In this document: positions 1-5,324 of the stretch, in pieces | Layout of the letters: the number at the start of each line of letters is the position of its first letter | Position numbering within the stretch: position 1 is the first letter of the stretch | NCBI GenBank assembly: GCA_004173415.1 | Contig: SEHC01000036.1 | Span: 1 to 10,153, forward strand | Length of the DNA: 10,153 nucleotides | From: Lysobacteraceae bacterium | GTDB taxonomy: Bacteria > Pseudomonadota > Gammaproteobacteria > Xanthomonadales > Xanthomonadaceae | Direction: 5' to 3' | The notes under the pieces: model-generated | Told to the model about the DNA's origin: nothing | Seen by the model: only the letters and a program-made list of their open reading frames with translations | Database searches by the model: none | Made by a program: the position numbers and the translations under genes

Positions 1-744
1 CCTTCGCTGCCGCGCGCCGCCGACGCGATCACCCTGCGCCATTTGCTGACCCACAGTTCCGGCCTGGTCGACTACGAGGACGTGATGGCGCCCGGCACCA
101 CCACGCAGTTGCGCGATGCAGATGTGCTGGGGCTGCTCGAACACCAACCCCGGACCTATTTCGTCCCTGGCCAGGGCTACCGTTACAGCAACAGTGGCTA
201 TGCCTTGCTCGCACTGGTCGTCGAACGCGCTTCGGGCCAGGATTTCGCCGGCTTCCTGCACCAGCGCATCTTCGAGCCGCTGGGCATGGCACAGAGCCTG
301 GCCCACGTCGCCGGCGGGCCGCCGGTCGCGGATCGCGCCTATGGCCACGGCGCCGCCGGCGAGGGCTGGGTCCGCACCGACCAGAGCCCGACCAGCGCGG
401 TGCTCGGCGACGGTGGCGTGTATTCGTCGATACGGGACCTGGCGCGTTGGGACGCGGCCCTGTACGACGACCGCCTGCTGGGCGACGCGCTGCGTGACCT
501 GATGTTCAGCGGCTTGGTGGCCACCGACGACCCCGGCGTGCGCTACGGCTTCGGCTGGCGCGTGAGCGGCGATTCGGTGTGGCATTCCGGCGAGACCATC
601 GGCTTCCGCAACGTGCTGATCCGCTACCCGCGCCAGCGCCTGACCGTGGTCGTGCTGAGCAACCGCGACGATCCGGAGCCGCATGCGCTGGCCCGGCGCA
701 TCGCCGCGCTGTACCTGCCGGTTCAGGCGCAGGACCCACGCTGA
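1..744 (+). CDS. Beta-lactamase-family serine hydrolase, C-terminal part (5' end outside window)
   Basis: The reading frame is open from base 1 to a TGA at 742-744 (247 residues visible), so the N-terminus lies upstream. It reads as a class C beta-lactamase/penicillin-binding-protein-like fold: ITLRHLLTHSSGL at residues 10-22 is the typical segment after the nucleophile, YSNSGY (about 62-67) supplies the Y-x-N catalytic motif, and HSGETIGFRN (about 195-204) is the H-x-G counterpart of KTG. The nucleophilic S-x-x-K is not seen and should lie upstream. Members include D-aminopeptidases, esterases, PBP4*-like enzymes and AmpC; these motifs do not give the substrate. HSG rather than KTG argues against a classical cephalosporinase. 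The stop overlaps the next gene's start, so the two are probably co-transcribed and translationally coupled, suggesting a shared envelope or peptide-hydrolysis role (inference). Family call is secure; substrate unknown. Confidence 0.9.
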   Translation, partial: PSLPRAADAITLRHLLTHSSGLVDYEDVMAPGTTTQLRDADVLGLLEHQPRTYFVPGQGYRYSNSGYALLALVVERASGQDFAGFLHQRIFEPLGMAQSLAHVAGGPPVADRAYGHGAAGEGWVRTDQSPTSAVLGDGGVYSSIRDLARWDAALYDDRLLGDALRDLMFSGLVATDDPGVRYGFGWRVSGDSVWHSGETIGFRNVLIRYPRQRLTVVVLSNRDDPEPHALARRIAALYLPVQAQDPR

Positions 745-1493
745 TGGCAACCATGGTGCGTCGCTTGCGGGATGCGCTGGGGGCGGCGTTGCTGGCCCTG
801 TGCCTGTTCGGCTGCGTGCATGCGCCCGCGCGCAATCCCCTGGCGCAGTGGGTGCCTTCGCCCAATTCCGGCCCGCGCGAGCCGGTGCTGGTGGTGATCC
901 ATGGCACCGCGCAGGATTCGGTCCAGCAAAGCCTGGAGACACTGCGTGGCAGCAACAGCGGTGGACCGGTCAGCGCCCATTACCTGATCGGCCGCGATGG
1001 AAAGCTGTTCCAACTGGTGGCCGAAAGCGAGCGGGCCTGGCACGCAGGCGAGGGTTCCTGGGGCACGATCAGCGACGTCAATTCGGCCTCGATCGGCATC
1101 GAGCTGGACAACGACGGCTACGAGCAATTCAGCGACGCGCAGATCCAGGCCTTGCTGGTCCTGCTCGACGATGTGTGCCGGCGCAGGAACATTCCCCGTT
1201 CCCGGGTGATCGGCCATTCCGACCTGGCGCCCTCGCGCAAGCGCGACCCGGGGCCGCAATTCCCGTGGCAGCGACTGGCCCAGGCCGGCTTCGGCCTGTG
1301 GCCGGCCGCGGATCGGGGCGAGCCACCAGCCGCGTTCGATGGATATCTGGCCCTCAAGGCCCTGGGTTACCCGATGCAGGACCGCGATGCGGCCGTACGT
1401 GCCTTCCATCTGCACTATCGCGGCCTTGAGAGCGACCAGGCCATGCTGGACGCCGAAGACCTGCGCTTGCTGCATGCGCTGACCCGCGACTAG
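744..1493 (+). CDS. Lipoprotein N-acetylmuramoyl-L-alanine amidase (Amidase_2, AmiD-like)
   Basis: Predicted 249-residue zinc amidase that cleaves the MurNAc-L-Ala bond of peptidoglycan or its anhydro-muropeptides. The ATG at 744 overlaps the upstream TGA (TGATG) and has AGGA at 731-734. The N-terminus has basic residues, a hydrophobic stretch and a lipobox LFGC with Cys24. Position +2 is Val rather than Asp, which in Lol sorting points to the outer membrane. The Amidase_2 domain spans about 46-185. Zinc ligands are H53 (VVIHGTAQ), H158 (VIGHSD) and D168 (RDPGPQFPW), with E120 in SIGIELDN at the catalytic-Glu position. Residues about 198-228 (GYLALKALGYP...AVRAFHLHYRG) look like a degenerate peptidoglycan-binding domain, as in E. 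coli AmiD. The lipoprotein signal and this C-terminal region favour AmiD over cytosolic AmpD. An ATG at 753 is an alternative start that keeps the signal peptide. Confidence 0.9.
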   Translation: MATMVRRLRDALGAALLALCLFGCVHAPARNPLAQWVPSPNSGPREPVLVVIHGTAQDSVQQSLETLRGSNSGGPVSAHYLIGRDGKLFQLVAESERAWHAGEGSWGTISDVNSASIGIELDNDGYEQFSDAQIQALLVLLDDVCRRRNIPRSRVIGHSDLAPSRKRDPGPQFPWQRLAQAGFGLWPAADRGEPPAAFDGYLALKALGYPMQDRDAAVRAFHLHYRGLESDQAMLDAEDLRLLHALTRD

Positions 1494-1615
1494 CGGCAAG
1501 TCCGCGCAGAGAATTCCGCGGGTACGCGCAGGGTGGAGTCCAGCCCACTGTCCTTCGTTCCGCAGCCATCACCGCCCGATACCGGCAGGGGGTGGGCGCA
1601 GTCCCGCCTTGCGGA
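1494..1615. other. Gap between convergent amidase and alanine dehydrogenase genes
   Basis: This 122-bp gap separates two genes that end toward each other. It contains only a weak inverted pair (CCGCG/CGCGG around 1503-1522) without a following T tract. No convincing intrinsic terminator, promoter or small gene is visible, although a terminator would be expected here. Confidence 0.5.
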
Positions 1616-2731
1616 TTAGCCCAGCGCCCGGGCCGCCGGTGCGTAGTCGTAACCGAGCACCTCGGCCACGGCCTTGTAGGTGACCTTGCCGTCATGCACG
1701 TTCAATCCATTGAGCAGGTGCGCGTCGTCCAGCAGGGCCTGGCGCGCGCCCTTGTTGGCCAGTTGCACGGCAAAGGGCAGGGTCGCGTTGGTCAGGGCGA
1801 AGGTGGAGGTGCGGGCCACCCCGCCGGGCATGTTGGCCACGCAGTAATGGACGATGCCATCCACTTCATAGGTTGGATCCTGGTGGGTGGTGGGCTTGCT
1901 GGTCTCGAAGCAGCCGCCCTGGTCGATGGCCACGTCCACCAGCACCGAGCCCGGTCGCATCAGCTTCAATTGCGGACGCGCGACCAGCTTCGGCGCTGCG
2001 GCGCCCGGAATCAGCACCGCGCCGATGATCAGGTCGCTGCCGGCCAGACGCTCCTCGATCGCGTCATGGGTCGAGTACAAGGTGGTGAGCCTGTCACCGT
2101 AGATCTCGTCCAGGTACTTCAGCCGGTCCAGCGAACGGTCCAGCAGGGTGACCCGCGCATGCAGGCCCATGGCCATGCGCGCGGCATTGATGCCGACCAC
2201 GCCGCCGCCGATCACCAGCACGTCGGCCGGCTTGACCCCGGGCACGCCGCCCAGCAGTACGCCCGAGCCGCCCTGGGCTTTTTCCAGCGCATGCGCGCCG
2301 GCCTGGATCGACATGCGTCCGGCCACTTCGCTCATCGGCGCCAGCAGCGGCAAGCCGCCGCGTGCATCGGTGACCGTTTCATAGGCGATGCAGGTGGCGC
2401 CGGAGGCGAGCAGGGCCCGGGTCTGCCCGGGATCCGGCGCCAGGTGCAGGTAGGTGAAAAGGACCTGGCCGGGGCGCAGCATCGCGCACTCGACCGGCTG
2501 CGGTTCCTTGACCTTGATGACCATGTCGGCGCGCCGGAACACCTCTTCGGCGGTGTCGACGATCCCGGCCCCGGCACGCGCGTACATCTCGTCGGTCAGG
2601 CCGATGCCGGCGCCGGCGTCGCGCTGGACGATGACTGTGTGGCCGTTGGCCGCCAGTTCGCGCGCGCCGGCCGGGGTCAGGCCGACGCGGTACTCGTGGT
2701 TCTTTATTTCCCTGGGGATTCCGATCAGCAT
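1616..2731 (-). CDS. ald: Alanine dehydrogenase
   Basis: Catalyses reversible NAD-dependent oxidative deamination of L-alanine to pyruvate, ammonium and NADH in the cytosol. From the chosen start the protein is 371 residues, the usual family length. All expected residues are at canonical positions: R15 (EYRVG, substrate carboxylate), K75 (IKVKEP), H96 (YLHLAPD), D270 (VDVAIDQGG) and the nucleotide-binding GGGVVG at about 175-180. The frame is open 10 codons further upstream (to 2761), but the family begins M-x-IGIPxEIK, and a purine-rich GGGAGAGGG lies 4 bases before this ATG, so 2731 is preferred. It lies 78 bp downstream of the aminotransferase on the same strand and is probably in its operon. 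Its likely job is to return the alanine made by that enzyme to pyruvate, releasing ammonium and NADH. Family identity is firm; the physiological direction is inferred. Confidence 0.97.
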   Translation of the reverse strand: MLIGIPREIKNHEYRVGLTPAGARELAANGHTVIVQRDAGAGIGLTDEMYARAGAGIVDTAEEVFRRADMVIKVKEPQPVECAMLRPGQVLFTYLHLAPDPGQTRALLASGATCIAYETVTDARGGLPLLAPMSEVAGRMSIQAGAHALEKAQGGSGVLLGGVPGVKPADVLVIGGGVVGINAARMAMGLHARVTLLDRSLDRLKYLDEIYGDRLTTLYSTHDAIEERLAGSDLIIGAVLIPGAAAPKLVARPQLKLMRPGSVLVDVAIDQGGCFETSKPTTHQDPTYEVDGIVHYCVANMPGGVARTSTFALTNATLPFAVQLANKGARQALLDDAHLLNGLNVHDGKVTYKAVAEVLGYDYAPAARALG

Positions 2732-2735
2732 TTTT

Positions 2736-2744
2736 CCCTCTCCC
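2736..2744 (-). promoter_or_regulatory. Ribosome binding site that fixes the ald start
   Basis: On the minus strand this reads GGGAGAGGG, followed by AAAA and the ATG at 2731-2729. It supports the short start of ald over the in-frame ATG at 2761, which would place this site inside the coding region. Confidence 0.6.
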
Positions 2745-2768
2745 GATGCGCTGGCTTGCACGTGCGGA

Positions 2769-2784
2769 TCGCCGCTTGCGGCGA
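2769..2784 (-). other. Intercistronic stem-loop between aminotransferase and ald
   Basis: A perfect 7-bp stem (TCGCCGC / GCGGCGA) with a 2-nt loop lies in the 78-bp gap between the aminotransferase stop and the ald start. There is no U tract, so it is more likely an mRNA-stability or partial-attenuation element than a full terminator. Function is inferred from position only. Confidence 0.4.
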
Positions 2785-2809
2785 GTGGGTTGCGGCCTCC
2801 GGAGGGAGC

Positions 2810-4186
2810 CTAGCCGGTGGCGCGCAAGCTCCGCGCCAGGGTCTCGAAGATGCGGTCGATGTGCGGCTTCTCCACGATCAGCGGCGGCGACAGGGCGAGT
2901 ACGTCGCCGGTCAACCGGGTCAGCAGGTTGCCCTCGTGGAAGGCGTGGGTGAATACATCGTAGCCGCGCGTGCCCGGCGCGCCGGCGCGCGGGGCCAGCT
3001 CGATGGCGCCGATCAGGCCGTAGTTGCGGATGTCGACCACGTTGGGCAATCCCTTCAGCGAGTGGATGCCTTCCTGCCAGTAGTCGCCCAGCTCGATCGC
3101 CTTGTCGAACAGGTTCTCCTCGGCATACGTGTCCAGGGTCGCGATCGCCGCGGCGCAGGCCAGCGGGTGGCCCGAATAGGTGTAGCCATGGAACAGGTCG
3201 ATGGCGTTTTCCGGGACCTGCATGAAGGCATCGTGGATGTCGTCGGACACCAGCACCACGCCCATCGGCACGCAGCCGTTGGTCAGGCCCTTGGCCGCGG
3301 TGATCATGTCCGGGACCACGCCGAAGCGCTGCGCGGCGAAGGCGTTGCCGACCCGGCCGAAACCGGTGATGACTTCGTCGAAGATCAGCAGGATGCCGTG
3401 CCTGTCGCAGATTTCGCGGATCCGCTTCAGGTAGCCATCGGGCGGGATGACCACGCCGGCCGAGCCGGAAATCGGTTCGATGATCACCGCGGCGATGGTC
3501 GAGGCATCGTGCAGGGCGACCATGCGCTCCAGGTCCTCGGCCAGTTCGATGCCGTACTCGGGCAGGCCCTTGGAGAAGGCGTTGCGGCCGATGTCCAGGG
3601 TATGGCGCAGGTGGTCGACGCCGGGCAGGCCGGGGCCGAACCACTTGCGGTTGTTGGGCAGGCCGCCGACCGAGATGCCGCCGAAGCCTACGCCGTGGTA
3701 GCCCTTCTCGCGGCCGATCAGGCGCGTGCGCTGGCCTTCGCCGCGCGCGCGGTGGTAGGCAATGGCGATCTTCAGCGCGCTGTCCACCGACTCGGAGCCG
3801 GAGTTGGTGTAGAACACGTGGTTGAGGTTGCCCGGGGCCAGTTCGGCCAGGCGCTCGGCCAGCACGAAGGGCAGCGGCGAACTCATGGAGAAATTGGGGG
3901 CGAAGTCGAGGGTCCCGATCTGCGCCTTCACCGCTTCGACGATGCGCGGCCGCGAGTGTCCGGCATTGCAGCACCACAGGCCGGCGGTCGCATCGAGGAT
4001 CTCGCGCCCGCCCACGTCCCTGTAGTACATGCCCGAGGCACTGGCCAGCAGGCGCGGCGAAGCCTTGAACTGGCGGTTGGCGGTGAACGGCATCCAGAAC
4101 GCGTCCATCGAGGCCGGGGCGGCGACGGCCTGGGCGGCATAGTGGTCGGCCAGGGCGCGGTGGCCTTGGTTGGGATCTTCGCTCAT
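2810..4186 (-). CDS. Omega-amino acid:pyruvate aminotransferase (class III, PLP-dependent)
   Basis: Predicted 458-residue fold-type I PLP enzyme that moves a terminal amino group (beta-alanine, GABA or a diamine) to pyruvate, yielding L-alanine and a semialdehyde. The Schiff-base lysine is K299 (ITAAKGLTNG), the PLP pyridine-contacting aspartate is D270 (IFDEVITGFGR), phosphate/ring contacts lie in TNSGSES (127-133) and GYHG (162-165), and HGYTYSGHP is at 333-341. R424 (LLTRLTGD) sits where the Pseudomonas omega-APT/BauA group has its carboxylate-binding arginine. FWMPFTANR near the N-terminus, LNHVFYTNSGSE and VDIRNYGLIGAIE resemble omega-APT/BauA more than SpuC, so the donor is probably an omega-amino acid. 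GGAG lies 7 bases before the ATG. It is divergent from the PuuR-type regulator, and ald follows in the same direction. In this context GABA is a plausible substrate, but beta-alanine or putrescine cannot be excluded from sequence. Confidence 0.92.
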   Translation of the reverse strand: MSEDPNQGHRALADHYAAQAVAAPASMDAFWMPFTANRQFKASPRLLASASGMYYRDVGGREILDATAGLWCCNAGHSRPRIVEAVKAQIGTLDFAPNFSMSSPLPFVLAERLAELAPGNLNHVFYTNSGSESVDSALKIAIAYHRARGEGQRTRLIGREKGYHGVGFGGISVGGLPNNRKWFGPGLPGVDHLRHTLDIGRNAFSKGLPEYGIELAEDLERMVALHDASTIAAVIIEPISGSAGVVIPPDGYLKRIREICDRHGILLIFDEVITGFGRVGNAFAAQRFGVVPDMITAAKGLTNGCVPMGVVLVSDDIHDAFMQVPENAIDLFHGYTYSGHPLACAAAIATLDTYAEENLFDKAIELGDYWQEGIHSLKGLPNVVDIRNYGLIGAIELAPRAGAPGTRGYDVFTHAFHEGNLLTRLTGDVLALSPPLIVEKPHIDRIFETLARSLRATG

Positions 4187-4234
4187 GGGCGATCTCCGGA
4201 GGGCGTGGCGGGGCGGAAGGGCGCAGCTTAGCGC

Positions 4235-4253
4235 GTTGAAAAAACTTTACAAC
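4235..4253. promoter_or_regulatory. Candidate PuuR/PauR operator palindrome
   Basis: The sequence GTTGAAAAAACTTTACAAC is a near-perfect 19-bp dyad, GTTG-n-AAA-nnn-TTT-n-CAAC, with seven of nine possible pairs matching. It sits in the divergent region between the aminotransferase (48 bp from its ATG) and the regulator, in an AT-rich island within GC-rich DNA. This is where an autoregulating repressor would control both transcripts. The dyad is seen directly; assigning it to this regulator is inference. Confidence 0.6.
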
Positions 4254-4287
4254 ACGGCGATTGCCCTGGAGGTTGCCCCGGGAAAAA

Positions 4288-4315
4288 TTGACCGCGTAAC
4301 GGCGATGTGTAAAGT
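4288..4315 (+). promoter_or_regulatory. Sigma70-like promoter for the PuuR-type regulator
   Basis: TTGACC at 4288-4293 and TAAAGT at 4310-4315 are separated by 16 bp, a good -35/-10 arrangement. Transcription would begin near 4322, leaving about 30 nt before the ATG at 4353. This argues against the upstream ATG at 4326. The -10 overlaps TGTAAAGT (4308-4315), which repeats one arm of the 4235-4253 palindrome and suggests autorepression. Confidence 0.5.
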
Positions 4316-4352
4316 ATCCGGCAACATGGGTCGCCCGAGGCATGGCAAAGGG

Positions 4353-4901
4353 ATGGACATCGGCGCGCGCCTGCAGCTGGTACGCAAATCCAAGGACCTC
4401 AGCCAGCGCGAGCTGGCCAAGCGGGTGGGCGTCACCAACAGCACCATCTCGCTGATCGAGCAGAACAAGGTCAGCCCCTCGGTCAGTTCGCTGAAGAAGG
4501 TGCTCGACGGGATCCCGATCTCGCTGGCCGACTTCTTCACCCTGGACCTGGACATCGGCCTGCCCGACAGCCCGTTCTATTCGGCCGACCAGCTCCCCGA
4601 CGTGGGCAGCAACGGCATCCACTACTTCCTGGTCGGCCAGCATCGCCCGCAGCGGCAGATGTGCATCCTGCGCGAGGTGATGCCGCCGGGCACCGATACC
4701 GGCGACAGCATGCTGCTGCACGAAGGCGAGGAGGGCGGGGTGGTGGTGGAAGGCGAAGTCGAAGTGACCGTGGGCGACCAGGTGCGGGTGCTGCGCGCGG
4801 GCGAAGCCTATTATTTCGAGAGCAGGGTGCCGCACCGGTTCCGCAATCCCGGCGAGGTCGATGCGGTGATCTTCAGTGCCAATACGCCGGCTACTTTCTA
4901 A
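4353..4901 (+). CDS. puuR: XRE-cupin transcriptional repressor of polyamine catabolism (PuuR/PauR family)
   Basis: From the ATG at 4353 the product is 182 residues, close to E. coli PuuR (185) and Pseudomonas PauR. An N-terminal helix-turn-helix spans about 7-62, with the recognition region SQRELAKRVGVTNSTISLIE at 17-36. A C-terminal cupin follows, with HEGEEGGVVVEGEVEVTVGDQ at about 123-143 and GEAYYFESRVPHRFRN at about 150-165. The protein ends ANTPATF, closely matching the end of E. coli PuuR. Relatives repress putrescine catabolic genes and are relieved by putrescine or related amines, presumably sensed by the cupin. The frame is open to 4170, and ATG 4326 is an alternative start, but MDIGARLQL matches the PauR N-terminus, GAGG lies 12 bases upstream, and the promoter favours 4353. 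It probably represses the divergent aminotransferase-ald pair, itself and possibly the aldehyde dehydrogenase downstream. Confidence 0.9.
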   Translation: MDIGARLQLVRKSKDLSQRELAKRVGVTNSTISLIEQNKVSPSVSSLKKVLDGIPISLADFFTLDLDIGLPDSPFYSADQLPDVGSNGIHYFLVGQHRPQRQMCILREVMPPGTDTGDSMLLHEGEEGGVVVEGEVEVTVGDQVRVLRAGEAYYFESRVPHRFRNPGEVDAVIFSANTPATF

Positions 4902-5220
4902 GTCGTCATCCCGGCGAACGCCGGGACCCAGTGCCTTTGCTCCTGCCCGTCACCCCGCGAAGGCGGGGATCGCTCTTCGCTCTTTTCTTTAAGCCAAAGC
5001 GTTTCGGGCTGACGCGCGAGTCACTTTTCTTTGAACGGCAAAGAAAAGCAACCAAAAGACAGCCGCCCTGATGTCGCGCCCGACGATGAAGCCGTCGGGT
5101 TCGCAGGCGGGCCGGGAATTTTCGGAAGCAGCATCCTCCTGCTCCGAAAACGGTGCACATCCCTCTGCGCCGCCCCTTCGGGGTTGTACCCGTCCCGCTT
5201 GCCCCGCCTTACGGGATTCC
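4902..5220. repeat. Composite intergenic repeat with several hairpins
   Basis: This sequence after puuR appears non-coding and repeat-derived. Two related hairpin modules come first: CCCGGCG-AA-CGCCGGG at 4910-4925 and CCCCGC-GAAG-GCGGGG at 4953-4968, preceded by the similar lead-ins GTCATC and GTCACC. A perfect 10-bp stem, CTTTTCTTTG / CAAAGAAAAG with a 5-nt loop, lies at 5024-5048, and a 12-bp stem with one bulge (TTTTCGG-A-AGCAG / CTGCT-CCGAAAA) at 5119-5150. Modules of this look are widespread in proteobacterial intergenic DNA. The first hairpin follows the puuR stop by 8 bases and may help end that transcript, but no T tract follows. Several short frames cross the region with repeat-like composition and none is convincing as a gene. 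Confidence 0.6.
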
Positions 5221-5238
5221 CAGCCACACCCACAGCCA

Positions 5239-5265
5239 CAGCAGCAACAACAACAGCAGCAGCAG
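5239..5265. repeat. CAG/CAA trinucleotide microsatellite
   Basis: Nine uninterrupted CAR triplets (CAG x2, CAA x3, CAG x4) follow a looser CACAGC-rich run from 5225. The tract ends 59 bp before the aldehyde dehydrogenase ATG and just upstream of the likely promoter zone. It lies in no credible coding frame, so it is not a polyglutamine tract. Such repeats can change length by slippage. Confidence 0.8.
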
Positions 5266-5324
5266 CGTTCTTGTACCTGGTCCTGTAACTTATCTTTTGT
5301 CGGAATTTCATTCGAGGCATCCCC
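5266..5324 (+). promoter_or_regulatory. Leader and likely promoter zone of the aldehyde dehydrogenase
   Basis: This AT-richer leader carries GAGG at 5314-5317, 7 bases before the ATG. A weak TTCTTG (5268-5273), 17-bp spacer and TATCTT (5291-5296) could be a promoter. TGTAA followed by T-rich sequence at 5283-5300 only loosely resembles the 4235-4253 palindrome, so control by PuuR is not demonstrated here. Confidence 0.35.

Noticed and set aside
1592..4231. Very long open frame on the plus strand opposite ald and the aminotransferase (879 codons), and a similar 818-codon minus-strand frame at 2379-4835
   Set aside because: Both are out-of-frame shadows of well-recognised genes in GC-rich DNA. 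Their translations are low-complexity and resemble no family, and they overlap genes with intact catalytic motifs.
4170..4352. N-terminal extension of the PuuR-type regulator to 4170 or 4326
   Set aside because: It would translate through the operator and promoter; family length and N-terminus fit ATG 4353.
4910..4925. Intrinsic terminator for puuR
   Set aside because: The stem is good, but no T tract follows; it is recorded as a repeat hairpin rather than a terminator.
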